Positions 9,021 through 17,800 are shown, counted from the stretch's first letter. The stretch is DNA of 64,000 bases from Veillonella dispar (GCF_900637515.1 NZ_LR134375.1:372001-436000); one strand, 5' to 3'. Numbers and translations are program-made. The notes: generated from the letters alone by a model not told the origin.

Positions 9021-9053
9021 AAAGGCTATCGATGTTGATTCGATAGCCTTTTT
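9021..9053 (+). terminator. Terminator after mmuM
   Basis: 13-bp stem 9021-9033 (AAAAGGCTATCGA) with 9041-9053, followed by a T-run. Confidence 0.85.
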
Positions 9054-9088
9054 CTATTAGCTGATGTTTTATTGGTTTTATGTAATAA

Positions 9089-9114
9089 AAAAGCAGTGCA
9101 TAAGCACTGCTTTT
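9089..9114 (-). terminator. Terminator of tRNA-Ser
   Basis: 11-bp stem, 9089-9099 (AAAAGCAGTGC) with 9104-9114, loop ATAA; on the reverse strand it runs into TTTTTTA just after the tRNA. Confidence 0.8.
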
Positions 9115-9118
9115 ACTA

Positions 9119-9209
9119 TGGCGGAGAGACAGGGATTTGAACCCTGGGTACGGGATAACCGCACACATGATTTCCAATCATGCTCCTTCAGCCGCTCGGA
9201 CACCTCTCC
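9119..9209 (-). tRNA. tRNA-Ser (anticodon GGA)
   Basis: Ninety-one bases with encoded CCA. The acceptor arm GGAGAGG pairs with TCTCTCC, the anticodon stem CATGA/TCATG holds the loop with GGA, and there is the long variable arm of class II serine tRNAs. The T-arm reads CAGGG TTCAAAT CCCTG. It reads UCC and UCU codons. It has its own promoter and terminator. Confidence 0.96.
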
Positions 9210-9240
9210 ATGTATTCTGTTGTGTAACAGGTACTTGTAT

Positions 9241-9269
9241 AGTATATGAAAAAGTTAGATTTATGTCAA
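9241..9269 (-). promoter_or_regulatory. Promoter of tRNA-Ser
   Basis: On the reverse strand TTGACA (9269-9264), a 17-base spacer and TATACT (9246-9241), close to consensus and about 30 bases before the tRNA. Confidence 0.85.
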
Positions 9270-9422
9270 GCAAAAAATCGTGAAAATCTTAGACTTTCAT
9301 AAGACTTTTAAACTCCAAAAATTTAGCTAAGTTTCTACAGTTAGTAGTAATAATTAAATTGTAAAAATGTTACGCCACATATTGTTAAAACGTAAGATAT
9401 GTATCCTTTGAAGTATAAGAAA

Positions 9423-9448
9423 AAAGACCGCCTAAACAGGCGGCCTTT
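9423..9448 (-). terminator. Terminator after the flavodiiron gene
   Basis: 11-bp stem AAAGACCGCCT (9423-9433) with 9438-9448, loop AAAC; T-run on the reverse strand. Confidence 0.85.
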
Positions 9449-9458
9449 AGTTTGTGTA

Positions 9459-10694
9459 TTATAATACTTCTTTGATTTCAGCTGCATCGATGGATGCTTT
9501 GATATCGTCTGCCATTTTTTCGATTTTTGGAAGATCTTCTTCTTTCAAAGAGGATTTGATATCAAGTGGTTCGGATACGATTTCAATGTCTTTGAAGTCG
9601 TTTTCGAAGTGAGCAACCATTGTTTTCATTGCAGCAGATGCCCAAGAGTGGTTACCTATGATGGATACCTTGTGGTTTTGGAAGTTAAGCGCTTTCAATT
9701 CATGAATGAAGTTTTCCATAGTAAGGTATAGGTTCAAATTGTATGTAGGTGCAATTGTTACCAAGTTAGTGTATTTCCAAGCATCAGCGATGATGTAGGA
9801 AGCATTAGTTTTGGAAACATCATAAATTTTAATATCTGTCACACCGCGTTTGGACAATTGTTTTGCCAATTGTTGTGCAATAGCACGAGTGTTGCCGTAC
9901 ATGGAACCAAAGGCAATAACTACACCTTTTTGTTCAGCTGTGTAGCTGGACCAGTGTAAGTATTTGTGCAAGATATAATGGATAGATTCAGGTGTACGCC
10001 AGATTGGACCATGAAGTGGAGCAATGCGTTTAATATCAAGACCAGAAACTTTGCGAATTGCATTTTGTACTTGAGGACCGTATTTACCAACGATGTTTGT
10101 ATAGTAACGACGAGCTTCTTCTTCGTATGTAGCAACGTAATCAGTTTGGTCGGCAAAGATATTGCCATTCACTGTACCAAATGTACCGAAAGCATCGGCA
10201 GAGAACAATGTACCAGTAGATTTTTCAAATGTACAAGTTACTTCTGGCCAGTGAACCATAGGCATAGTGTAGGAAACAAGAGTATGTTTACCAAGGCAAA
10301 TTTCGTCGCCTTCTTTTACAGTGTAATATTGGTCTGGTTTTGGAGAATTGTAGAATTGCTCGAACATGCGGAATGTTGTAGCATTACCAACCATTTTACA
10401 GTTTGGATAACGTTCCAATGTTTCCAACAATGTTTGGCAATGATCTGGTTCCATATGGTTAACGATGATGTAATCAAGGTCGCGACCATTCAATAGGTAA
10501 GTCAAGTTGTCGAAGTATTCTTCGCGAATTTCAGCATCAACAGAGTCTACAACACAAGTTTTTTCATCATCGATGAAATAGCTGTTATAGCTAACACCAT
10601 TTGGAATAGGGAATAAGTTTTCAAAACGTTCTGTAGTCCAGTCATTACTACCAATCCAGTAGATATTATGGGTCATTTTCTGAGCACAATGCAT
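9459..10694 (-). CDS. fprA: Flavodiiron protein (A-type flavoprotein)
   Basis: A 411-residue, soluble two-domain enzyme. Residues 1-250 form a metallo-beta-lactamase-like domain with the diiron ligand motif HMEPDH (about 80-85) and further histidines in MVHWPEV and PLHGPIW. Residues 255-400 are a flavodoxin domain with the FMN loop AFGSMYGNTRAIA. Family members reduce oxygen to water or nitric oxide to nitrous oxide using electrons from rubredoxin or other carriers, which suits defence in a strict anaerobe. No rubredoxin domain is fused and no rubredoxin gene is adjacent. The start ATG at 10694 has AAAGGAT upstream; an in-frame ATG at 10676 is possible. Confidence 0.93.
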   Translation of the reverse strand: MHCAQKMTHNIYWIGSNDWTTERFENLFPIPNGVSYNSYFIDDEKTCVVDSVDAEIREEYFDNLTYLLNGRDLDYIIVNHMEPDHCQTLLETLERYPNCKMVGNATTFRMFEQFYNSPKPDQYYTVKEGDEICLGKHTLVSYTMPMVHWPEVTCTFEKSTGTLFSADAFGTFGTVNGNIFADQTDYVATYEEEARRYYTNIVGKYGPQVQNAIRKVSGLDIKRIAPLHGPIWRTPESIHYILHKYLHWSSYTAEQKGVVIAFGSMYGNTRAIAQQLAKQLSKRGVTDIKIYDVSKTNASYIIADAWKYTNLVTIAPTYNLNLYLTMENFIHELKALNFQNHKVSIIGNHSWASAAMKTMVAHFENDFKDIEIVSEPLDIKSSLKEEDLPKIEKMADDIKASIDAAEIKEVL

Positions 10695-10808
10695 AATAAA
10701 ATCCTTTCTTAACTCACATTTGTTATGTATAGGTTTACACGAATTCTCATGTTCGTAAATATATCATCAACTTATAATACTAATATTTTCGAAAAAAATC
10801 AATATTGA

Positions 10809-10834
10809 AAAGCCTACCCAAAGGAGTAGGCTTT
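10809..10834 (-). terminator. Terminator after purL
   Basis: 9-bp stem AAAGCCTAC (10809-10817) with 10826-10834; on the reverse strand followed by T-rich sequence. Confidence 0.75.
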
Positions 10835-10856
10835 CACAGGAAAGAATAATCATTAA

Positions 10857-13800
10857 TTATTTAAAGTATTTTACACCAGATGTAAAGATTGGCATTTCTA
10901 ATAAACCAGGAATATTTTTACTGATACCAGCATCGCAGCGTTCGGAGTGAGCCATCTTACCGAATACGCGACCATCTGGACTATAAATGCCTTCGATAGC
11001 AGCTACAGATTGATTTGGATTGAAGTGGCTATCCATGGAGGCAATACCATCAAAGTCTACATATTGCGTAGCAATTTGACCAGTTTTGTTGAATTCCAAT
11101 ACTTGTTGAGGGGAAGCGATGAAGCGACCTTCGCCGTGAGAAATTGGCACAGTGTAGATTTCACCTGCTTTAGCATCACTCATCCAAGGAGATTTAGTAG
11201 AAATAACTTTAGTGTTAACCATACGAGACAAGTGACGACCGATTGTGTTGTATGTCAATGTAGGATGATCGGCGGTTAACGTTTCGATATGACCACCTGG
11301 CAACAAGCCTAACTTGATAAGGGCTTGGAAGCCATTACAAATACCAAGTACAAGGCCATCTTGTTTGTACAAGAGGTTTTCTAAACCTTCTGCAAGGTAT
11401 GGATTGCGGAAGAGGGTAGCCATGAATTTGCCAGAACCATCTGGTTCATCACCAGCACTGAAGCCACCAGGGAACATAAGAATTTGGGATTCAGCTAATT
11501 TTGTTTTAATTACATCGATAGATTCTTTTAATTGTTCTGGTGTTTGATTGCGAATGACTACGATATCTGTTTCTGCCCCAGCACGCTCAAAGGCACGAGC
11601 GGAATCAAATTCGCAGTTTGTACCAGGGAATACAGGGATGAGTACTTTAGGTTTTGCCCCTAAGGATGTGCTGCGAGGTTTAGCATGTTGGTCGTGGATG
11701 TACGCTACCGCTTCACCAACACCATTTGGCGCATGCATAGGGAAAATATCGTTTAATGGAGCTTCATAAGCTGCTTGAATTTCCTTAAGAGATACGGATT
11801 GGTCGGCCCATTCAATAACAGGATTTGCTTGTGTTACACCGATTACTTTAAGACCTGGTAATTCTAAGAGATAGTTAACAGCTTTAATATCTACTTCTAC
11901 AATAAATGCACCAAGAGCTGGTTGGAAGATAGCTCGTTCAGCATATTTATCGAATTTAACGCCAATGTTGTTGCCGAGAGCCATTTTGGTAACTGCTTCA
12001 GGGATGCCACCTTGGTCAACTACATAAGCAGAGTAAACGCGACCTTTTTCAATTTGTTCTTGTAAAACTTCACAGTTTTCCTTGAAACGATCCCAATCTG
12101 GAGTGTCATCGTATGTACGAGGTACATCGAAGAATACAAGGCGATGATCTACGCCTTTAAGGTCTTGGCTTACAATGTTATCTACATGGGCTGTACCAAC
12201 TGCAAAGGATACGAGGGTAGGAGGAACTGTAAGATCCATAAAGGTACCGCTCATAGAATCTTTACCGCCAATAGCGCCGATTTCAAGTTCTTTTTGAGCT
12301 TTATAGGCACCGAGAAGGGCTGCTACAGGTTTGCCCCAAGATTCTTTAGAATTGAGGCGTTCAAAGTATTCTTGTAATGTTAAGTATGCATCTTCACGAT
12401 GACCGCCAAGAGCTACTAATTTAGCTACAGATAAAAGTACTGCATATTGTGCGCCATGGTATGGACTCCAAGCAGATAATTCTGGTACGAAGCCATGTGT
12501 CATGATGCTCGCAGTTGTAGTTTCACCATTTAATACAGGTAATTTTGCGACCATACCTTGGGTAGGCGTCTTTTGGAACTTGCCACCGAATGGCATGAGC
12601 ACTGTATTAGCACCAACAGTGCTATCGAAGCGTTCTGCTAAACCTTGTTGGGAAGCGGCATTTAAATCGGATACTGCGGCAAGCCATTTTTCTTTGAAGT
12701 TATCTGCGCTTGAAGAACCGCGTAAGAAGTAAGAACGATCTGCTGGAGCTGTTACGATAGCCTCTTGTTGTTGGCTAGCACCATTTGTATTTAAGAAATC
12801 GCGGCTGATATCTACGATTGTTTCGCCGTTCCAGTTCATGATAAGGCGATTTGTATCAGTTACATCAGCTACAACGGTGCACTCTAAGTTTTCTTCGTCA
12901 CAATAGGATTTGAATGTTTCTACATCAGCTGCGGCGATGACGCAAGCCATACGTTCTTGAGATTCAGAGATGGCTAGCTCTGTACCATCAAGGCCAGCGT
13001 ATTTTTTAGGAACTAAATCAAGATTGATTGTTACACCATCTGTTAATTCACCAATTGCAACGGATACACCGCCTGCACCAAAGTCATTACAACGTTTAAT
13101 AAGCGTTGTTACTTCACCGCGACGGAAGAGTCGTTGAATTTTACGTTCTGTAAGGGCATTGCCTTTTTGAACCTCTGCGCCACATGTGGAAAGGGACTCT
13201 ACGGTATGTTCTTTAGAGGAACCAGTAGCGCCACCACAGCCATCGCGGCCAGTTTTGCCACCGAGCAATACTACTACATCGCCTGCGACTGGTACTTCAC
13301 GGCGTACTTGATTGCGAGGTGCAGCGCCGATAACAGCACCGATTTCCATGCGTTTAGCTACATAGCCAGGATGGTAATATTCTTTTACTTCACCTGTAGC
13401 AAGGCCGATTTGGTTGCCGTAAGAGGAGTAGCCACGAGCAGCTTCTTGGGTAATTTTCTTTTGTGGTAATTTGCCTTCTAATGTATCTTCAAGGCTAGTA
13501 TGAGGGTCGCCAGCGCCTGTAACGCGCATAGCTTGGTATACATAAGCACGACCGCTCAATGGATCGCGGATACAGCCACCTAAGCAAGTTGCAGCACCAC
13601 CAAATGGTTCGATTTCAGTAGGGTGGTTATGAGTTTCGTTTTTGAATAATAACAACCATTCTTCGGTTTTGCCGTTTACATCAACAGGAACGATGATTGT
13701 ACATGCATTGATTTCATCGGATTCATCAAGATTTGTTAAACCACCTGTATGACGCAACTCTTTGACTGCAAGTGTTGCCATGTCCATGAGGGAGCGAGCC

Positions 13801-14597
13801 TTTTTCTTTGTTGTATATAGCTCAGCGCGGCCCTCCATGTATTCTTCAAGAGCTTCTTTTACAGAGCCCGTAAAACGACTATCCTCGATAGTAATATCCG
13901 TTAATTCTGTCATGAATGTAGTGTGACGGCAGTGGTCGGACCAATAGGTATCGAAGAGGCGAATTTCTGTAATGGTAGGATTGCGGTGCTCTACCTCTGC
14001 ATATTGTTGCTTAATTAATTTGAGGTCTGCCAATGTCATAGCGAGACCATAGCTATCGATGAGAGTTTCTAAATCAGCATCGCTCATGTCTGTAAAACCG
14101 TCGATTGTTGCCACTGGTTTAGGATCTTCTAATTCAAGGGCCAATGTAGTTGGTAATTCAAGACTCGCTTCGCGGGAATCTACTGGGTTAATGTAGTACG
14201 CTTTGATAGCCTCTTCTTGTTCTTTTGTGAAAGTACCTTCAATAGCATATACACGAGCACATCGAACGATGTGGCCAGATGTAAGGGTGAGCATGGAAAT
14301 ACATTGCTCAGCACTGTCAGCACGTTGATCGTATTGACCTGGCACATATTCAACAGCGAAAACGAAACCTTGTACAGCTGGGATTTCTTCTAATACTGTA
14401 TCTACAGGAGGCTCGGAGAAGATAAGGTTTTTTGCAGCCTCTAAATCTTTTGCATCTACATGTTCGATATCATAACGCTCGTAGATGGTTACCCCTGTAG
14501 CAGGCATAGATAATTCCTGTTGTAAGGTTTGTAACATGCGTTGTGCTTCTTGGTTGAAAGATTCTCGTTTTGTTACGAATAATCGTTGTATAGCCAT
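10857..14597 (-). CDS. purL: Phosphoribosylformylglycinamidine synthase, single-chain
   Basis: A 1246-residue enzyme of purine synthesis step 4, converting FGAR, glutamine and ATP to FGAM. The synthase part contains HNHPTEIEPFGGAATCLGG and repeated AIR-synthase-like domains. The C-terminal 260 or so residues are a class I glutaminase: FPGTNCEFDSARAFERAG, FPGGFSAGDEPDGSGKF, the nucleophile in LGICNGFQAL, and the His motif SHGEGRF. It is the large fused form (clade II of Firmicutes), so no purQ or purS is needed. I place the start at 14597 (MAIQRLFVTK) because AGGAGGCT lies at 14608-14601; the open frame continues upstream to 14753 but that part covers the promoter. Divergent from a LysR regulator. 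Confidence 0.95.
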   Translation of the reverse strand: MAIQRLFVTKRESFNQEAQRMLQTLQQELSMPATGVTIYERYDIEHVDAKDLEAAKNLIFSEPPVDTVLEEIPAVQGFVFAVEYVPGQYDQRADSAEQCISMLTLTSGHIVRCARVYAIEGTFTKEQEEAIKAYYINPVDSREASLELPTTLALELEDPKPVATIDGFTDMSDADLETLIDSYGLAMTLADLKLIKQQYAEVEHRNPTITEIRLFDTYWSDHCRHTTFMTELTDITIEDSRFTGSVKEALEEYMEGRAELYTTKKKARSLMDMATLAVKELRHTGGLTNLDESDEINACTIIVPVDVNGKTEEWLLLFKNETHNHPTEIEPFGGAATCLGGCIRDPLSGRAYVYQAMRVTGAGDPHTSLEDTLEGKLPQKKITQEAARGYSSYGNQIGLATGEVKEYYHPGYVAKRMEIGAVIGAAPRNQVRREVPVAGDVVVLLGGKTGRDGCGGATGSSKEHTVESLSTCGAEVQKGNALTERKIQRLFRRGEVTTLIKRCNDFGAGGVSVAIGELTDGVTINLDLVPKKYAGLDGTELAISESQERMACVIAAADVETFKSYCDEENLECTVVADVTDTNRLIMNWNGETIVDISRDFLNTNGASQQQEAIVTAPADRSYFLRGSSSADNFKEKWLAAVSDLNAASQQGLAERFDSTVGANTVLMPFGGKFQKTPTQGMVAKLPVLNGETTTASIMTHGFVPELSAWSPYHGAQYAVLLSVAKLVALGGHREDAYLTLQEYFERLNSKESWGKPVAALLGAYKAQKELEIGAIGGKDSMSGTFMDLTVPPTLVSFAVGTAHVDNIVSQDLKGVDHRLVFFDVPRTYDDTPDWDRFKENCEVLQEQIEKGRVYSAYVVDQGGIPEAVTKMALGNNIGVKFDKYAERAIFQPALGAFIVEVDIKAVNYLLELPGLKVIGVTQANPVIEWADQSVSLKEIQAAYEAPLNDIFPMHAPNGVGEAVAYIHDQHAKPRSTSLGAKPKVLIPVFPGTNCEFDSARAFERAGAETDIVVIRNQTPEQLKESIDVIKTKLAESQILMFPGGFSAGDEPDGSGKFMATLFRNPYLAEGLENLLYKQDGLVLGICNGFQALIKLGLLPGGHIETLTADHPTLTYNTIGRHLSRMVNTKVISTKSPWMSDAKAGEIYTVPISHGEGRFIASPQQVLEFNKTGQIATQYVDFDGIASMDSHFNPNQSVAAIEGIYSPDGRVFGKMAHSERCDAGISKNIPGLLEMPIFTSGVKYFK

Positions 14598-14646
14598 TGT
14601 AGCCTCCTGTAATGTATATAATTCCCTGTGGGATATTGACAAATTA

Positions 14647-14675
14647 AGTATAGTCGGTCTAGACTTATAAGTAAA
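14647..14675 (-). promoter_or_regulatory. Probable purL promoter
   Basis: Reverse strand TTTACT (14675-14670), 17-base spacer, TATACT (14652-14647). It would give a leader of about 40 bases before the purL start at 14597, and its -35 box is covered by the dyad at 14667-14690. Confidence 0.55.
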
Positions 14676-14690
14676 GATAATCTTACTTAT
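14667..14690. promoter_or_regulatory. Dyad operator candidate between purL and the LysR gene
   Basis: ATAAGTAA (14667-14674), 8-base spacer, TTACTTAT (14683-14690): a perfect interrupted inverted repeat overlapping the -35 box of purL. The layout is that of a LysR-type or repressor site. Confidence 0.5.
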
Positions 14691-14723
14691 GAAAAGATTA
14701 GAAATACTAATAAATATGAAGGG

Positions 14724-14756
14724 TTCATGAAGGTCATAAGACCTAACTTTCATGAA
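14724..14756. promoter_or_regulatory. Second dyad with twin TTCATGAA sites
   Basis: TTCATGAA (14724-14731) and TTCATGAA (14749-14756) bracket AGGTC-ATAA-GACCT (14731-14744). All three parts are symmetrical. It lies midway between the divergent purL and LysR genes. Confidence 0.45.
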
Positions 14757-14865
14757 GATTTCTACATATTCATTATATATTGAGAGTCCATGCTTATAAT
14801 ATAGTAAATGATATGTATATTTAAAAGTAAGACACTACTATTAGTATATAACAGAGGTGAATAAA

Positions 14866-15771
14866 ATGGCAGTATCTGCAGATTTATATAGAACCTTTTT
14901 AGGGGTAGGCTTATATTTATCCTTTTCCCGTGCAGCCAAAGAGTTAGGCGTTTCTCAATCCGCCATCAGCCAAAGCATTAAGCAATTAGAAGGTGAACTT
15001 AATATGCCTCTTTTTGTGCGCACTACAAAATCTGTAGGGTTCACGCCAGAAGGCAAAGAATTATTTGATACAGTAGCTAAGGCTTTTTCTATTCTTGATA
15101 ATGGTGTAACTCAATTGCAAGAACGTGTTAGCCAAGCTTATGAAAGTTTAAATCTGGCTGCTACAGATACATTATGTCGCCATTTCTTATTGCCTTACTT
15201 CCATAAATGGCAATTGCAAGAAAGCGAAATCGGACTACATATCATTAATCGACCATCACCTGATTGTGTAGAATTAGTACTCAACAAAGAAGCGCAGTTA
15301 GCCGTCGTTAACGATTATGAAGGCTTGCGCGATAATCCTCAACTAGAGGTAACTACATTGGCTACAATTCAAGATGTATTTGTTGGTGGTCCTGATTATA
15401 AAGGGGCAGGCTTCTTTGATCAAGGTCGTCTTCTTAATGAGCCTATTTTGCTCTTGCATAAAGGTTCTGCGAGCCGTACATTCTTTGATGAAGTAACTCA
15501 TGGCGCATGCCGTAAACCGCGCTTTGAATTGGGTAGCGTCGATGTGCTGCTTGATCTTGTAGAAATTAACATGGGGATTTCTATGTTGCCTAACCATGTA
15601 GTGCAACAAAAGATGCAAGAAGGTACAGTGGTACGTATCGATACAGATATTCCAGTGCCAACACGTGATATTGTACTTGTCCGTTCTCGTTTGGTACCTC
15701 AATCTGAAGGGGCTGCGCGCTTTACATCCTTGCTCGTTAATCGTGAAAGCACACGCGATAAGGTTTTATAA
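14866..15771 (+). CDS. LysR-family transcriptional regulator
   Basis: A 301-residue LysR-type regulator. The N-terminal helix-turn-helix is clear (FSRAAKELGVSQSAISQSIKQLE, quoted here in part: SQSAISQSIKQLE), followed by the family signature PLFVRTTKSVGFTPEG and a C-terminal ligand-binding domain of about 200 residues. I start at ATG 14866 because GAGGTGA (14854-14860) is a proper ribosome binding site for it; the GTG at 14857 lies inside that site. It is divergent from purL with symmetrical sites between them, so control of purL is likely, but the effector is unknown. LysR control of purine genes would differ from the PurR control of Bacillus. Ends at terminator 15778-15816. Confidence 0.9.
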   Translation: MAVSADLYRTFLGVGLYLSFSRAAKELGVSQSAISQSIKQLEGELNMPLFVRTTKSVGFTPEGKELFDTVAKAFSILDNGVTQLQERVSQAYESLNLAATDTLCRHFLLPYFHKWQLQESEIGLHIINRPSPDCVELVLNKEAQLAVVNDYEGLRDNPQLEVTTLATIQDVFVGGPDYKGAGFFDQGRLLNEPILLLHKGSASRTFFDEVTHGACRKPRFELGSVDVLLDLVEINMGISMLPNHVVQQKMQEGTVVRIDTDIPVPTRDIVLVRSRLVPQSEGAARFTSLLVNRESTRDKVL

Positions 15772-15777
15772 TAATGA

Positions 15778-15816
15778 GACACACTTTATGAGAATTTTCA
15801 GAAAGTGTGTCTTTTT
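15778..15816 (+). terminator. Terminator after the LysR gene
   Basis: 10-bp stem GACACACTTT (15778-15787) with 15802-15811, then TTTTT. Confidence 0.85.
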
Positions 15817-15955
15817 ATATTTTAGAGTACTGTTATCTGTGCTATATTATATTGTTATAAACCTACTGAATTTTATAATTTAGTGTGGAAAGTTTTGAAG
15901 TCTTAAAGAGAGCTGTTTTTCTAGCTGTATTGTTAAGTCTTTTACTTGATATAGG

Positions 15956-15984
15956 TTGACCCTAAGGGGTTATTTACGTTAAAA
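15956..15984 (+). promoter_or_regulatory. Promoter of xpt
   Basis: TTGACC (15956-15961), 17-base spacer, TTAAAA (15979-15984). The start site near 15991 leaves a leader of under 30 bases, too short for a purine riboswitch; the conserved purine-aptamer core is not present here. Confidence 0.6.
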
Positions 15985-16018
15985 TTTAAAGATAGTTATG
16001 CTGCGGAGGTAAGAGCAC

Positions 16019-16594
16019 ATGGAATTATTAAAACAACGCATTCGTGAAGAGGGGATTGTCCTCAATAATCGCGTGCTAAAAGTCGATGGTTTCTTGAATC
16101 ATCAAATCGATCCACAATTGTTTAAAGCAATCGGTAAAGAAATCGCCGATCGTTACCGTGATGCAGGTGTACAACGTATTGTTACTATTGAAGCATCTGG
16201 CATTGCATTGGCATTGATGGCTGCTCTTGAACTTGATGTGCCATTAGTATTTGCGCGTAAGAAAAAATCTATTCTTATGGTAGATGATGTATATCATAGT
16301 GTTGTGTACTCTTATACAAAAGAGGAAAACTACGATATTACTATTTCTAAAAAATTCTTGCCAGCCGGTGAAAAAGTGTTGATCATCGATGACTTCTTGG
16401 CATCTGGTGAGGCTGCTATGGGCCTTGCTAAATTGGTGGAAGACGCTGGTGATGAAGTGGTTGGTATGGCGATCGCTATCGAAAAATCCTTCCAACCTGG
16501 TCGTGAACGCCTTGAAAATGCAGGGTATCGTGTTGAGTCTTTAGTTCGTATTAAAGAATTTAAAGACAATGGTTGTGTATTTATCGAAGACTAA
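16019..16594 (+). CDS. xpt: Xanthine phosphoribosyltransferase
   Basis: A 191-residue salvage enzyme making XMP from xanthine and PRPP. The PRPP-binding motif VLIIDDFLASGEA (about residues 118-130) is typical of type I phosphoribosyltransferases, and MELLKQRIREEGIVLNNRVLK-type N-terminus and length match Xpt. GGAGG at 16005-16009 precedes the ATG. It heads a likely operon with two small paralogous genes downstream (26- and 8-base gaps). Placement among purine biosynthesis genes fits salvage. Confidence 0.94.
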   Translation: MELLKQRIREEGIVLNNRVLKVDGFLNHQIDPQLFKAIGKEIADRYRDAGVQRIVTIEASGIALALMAALELDVPLVFARKKKSILMVDDVYHSVVYSYTKEENYDITISKKFLPAGEKVLIIDDFLASGEAAMGLAKLVEDAGDEVVGMAIAIEKSFQPGRERLENAGYRVESLVRIKEFKDNGCVFIED

Positions 16595-16620
16595 TAGTCT
16601 GATTATTTGTAGAGGGAATT

Positions 16621-17070
16621 ATGAATCAAAAAGCAGAAAAATTTGACTTACTCGTTGCTGACTTAAATAAAGGCGGTAACTCTTGGTTTACAAAGGAAGA
16701 AATGACAGATGACCTTCATACAGTCGTTTACCACGGCCGTTTGGATGTTCATGAGCATAGCTTGCCTGTATTCATCGTTGTGGATGATTCTGCATTCTCC
16801 TATGCACGTATTGCTATCACAACAACATCTATTGATGAAAAAGTGATTCCTGCTGTGTTGAAAGAACTTAATACATTGAATCAAGATTATAAAGTATCTA
16901 AATACTATGTGAGCAATGAAGACAATAACATCTATATGGATGTGTCTGTTCCTGGTTTGACTGAGCAATTTGATCCTACAGTAGTAGTTAATTTATTGCT
17001 TGAAGTCGTTCAACCACATTTAGATGCTGTACATAAAGGCATTCTTAAAGTAGCTGGTTTAGCTAAATAG
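16621..17070 (+). CDS. YbjN-like small protein, first paralogue
   Basis: A 149-residue, acidic, soluble protein without signal or membrane segment. The pattern of alternating strands (HTVVYHGRLDVHEHSLPVFIVVDD, in part LPVFIVVDDSAFSYARIAI) followed by NNIYMDVSVPG and a C-terminal helix resembles the YbjN/T3S-chaperone-like fold; this is a fold-level guess. It shares organisation with the next gene: N-terminal 30 residues, VVYxxxxxxxxxxLPxFxxxDxSxxSxxR and a strand xLYxDxxV. Start ATG follows AGAGGGA. Function unknown; probably co-transcribed with xpt. Confidence 0.7.
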   Translation: MNQKAEKFDLLVADLNKGGNSWFTKEEMTDDLHTVVYHGRLDVHEHSLPVFIVVDDSAFSYARIAITTTSIDEKVIPAVLKELNTLNQDYKVSKYYVSNEDNNIYMDVSVPGLTEQFDPTVVVNLLLEVVQPHLDAVHKGILKVAGLAK

Positions 17071-17078
17071 AGGTTGTT

Positions 17079-17519
17079 ATGAATCCTAAAGCATTATTAT
17101 TTGATAAGTTTTTAAAAGACGAAGAAATCACATCCTTTGAACGTAAGGATTTTGAGGATGAAGACGGTACTGTTGTATACCGTTCTTACATTAAATCCCC
17201 GTTGTGGGATATGCCGTTATTTGTCATTCTTGATAACAGTATTTACAGTGTAATTCGTTTGGTGTTAGGCCCTGAAAAGGTAACCGCACAAAATATGAAT
17301 GCCTTGAATGCGTTGATCAACCGCGACAATGCGACATACAAAAACTATAAGCTATATATTGATGAACAAGATTCCAGTCTATATTTAGACTGTGTATACA
17401 TGTGTGGTGACGATGCGTTTGAACCAGCATTAATGTATGCATTGATGTCTTCTATCGTAGACTATGTCCCTGAAGCTGTAGGCGAGTTGAAAGCTGCTTT
17501 TGAAAGTAGCACACACTAA
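17079..17519 (+). CDS. YbjN-like small protein, second paralogue
   Basis: A 146-residue soluble protein, diverged paralogue of the gene just upstream, 8 bases away. Aligned features are TVVYRSYIKSPLWDMPLFVI against the first protein's VVYHGRLDVHEHSLPVFIV, then DNSIYSVIRLV against DDSAFSYARIA, and SSLYLDCVY against NNIYMDVSV. No catalytic motif is visible. The pair may form a heterodimer or be a relic of duplication. Ends at a strong terminator at 17570-17608. Confidence 0.7.
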   Translation: MNPKALLFDKFLKDEEITSFERKDFEDEDGTVVYRSYIKSPLWDMPLFVILDNSIYSVIRLVLGPEKVTAQNMNALNALINRDNATYKNYKLYIDEQDSSLYLDCVYMCGDDAFEPALMYALMSSIVDYVPEAVGELKAAFESSTH

Positions 17520-17547
17520 TTAATAACAAATACAGATTAAAGAGCGT

Positions 17548-17560
17548 AATGTTCGGAAAT
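17548..17560 (-). promoter_or_regulatory. PurBox-like site 1
   Basis: The reverse strand reads ATTTCCGAACATT, an exact match to the Bacillus PurR box AWWWCCGAACWWT. It lies after the xpt-operon genes and before their terminator, 295 bases from the purE leader ORF. A partner at 17742-17754 shares GTTCGGAA. Confidence 0.3.
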
Positions 17561-17569
17561 TAATTAAAA

Positions 17570-17608
17570 GAGGGTATCCTATCTATAAAGGTGGGATACC
17601 CTCTTTTT
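17570..17608 (+). terminator. Terminator of the xpt operon
   Basis: 10-bp stem GAGGGTATCC (17570-17579) with 17594-17603, followed by TTTTTATTTTTT. Confidence 0.88.
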
Positions 17609-17741
17609 ATTTTTTGTAAAATATACATTAATACCTCTAAAGACCTAACTTTAATAGAATGTTTGATTTTGTAAAAAAGAGTATATATTTCTAATCATAT
17701 ATTTTGAATAACGTCGATATAATTAAATTTAATTCTTTCTA

Positions 17742-17754
17742 AAAGTTCGGAATA
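17742..17754 (-). promoter_or_regulatory. PurBox-like site 2
   Basis: The reverse strand reads TATTCCGAACTTT, one mismatch to AWWWCCGAACWWT, about 47 bases upstream of the purE -35 box. A degenerate opposite-strand half (AACGAATAAT, 17756-17765) follows. Confidence 0.35.
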
Positions 17755-17800
17755 TAACGAATAATAAAAATAATTAATTAAAAAATATTCGAAAATAATG

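Noticed and set aside
9064-9249. 61-codon ORF across tRNA-Ser
   Set aside because: It is the antisense reading of the tRNA and its promoter.
14598-14753. N-terminal extension of PurL by 52 residues
   Set aside because: It covers the promoter and operators and the strong ribosome binding site is at 14601-14608, so the start is 14597.
15890-16018. Purine riboswitch before xpt
   Set aside because: The predicted leader is under 30 bases and the aptamer core is absent.
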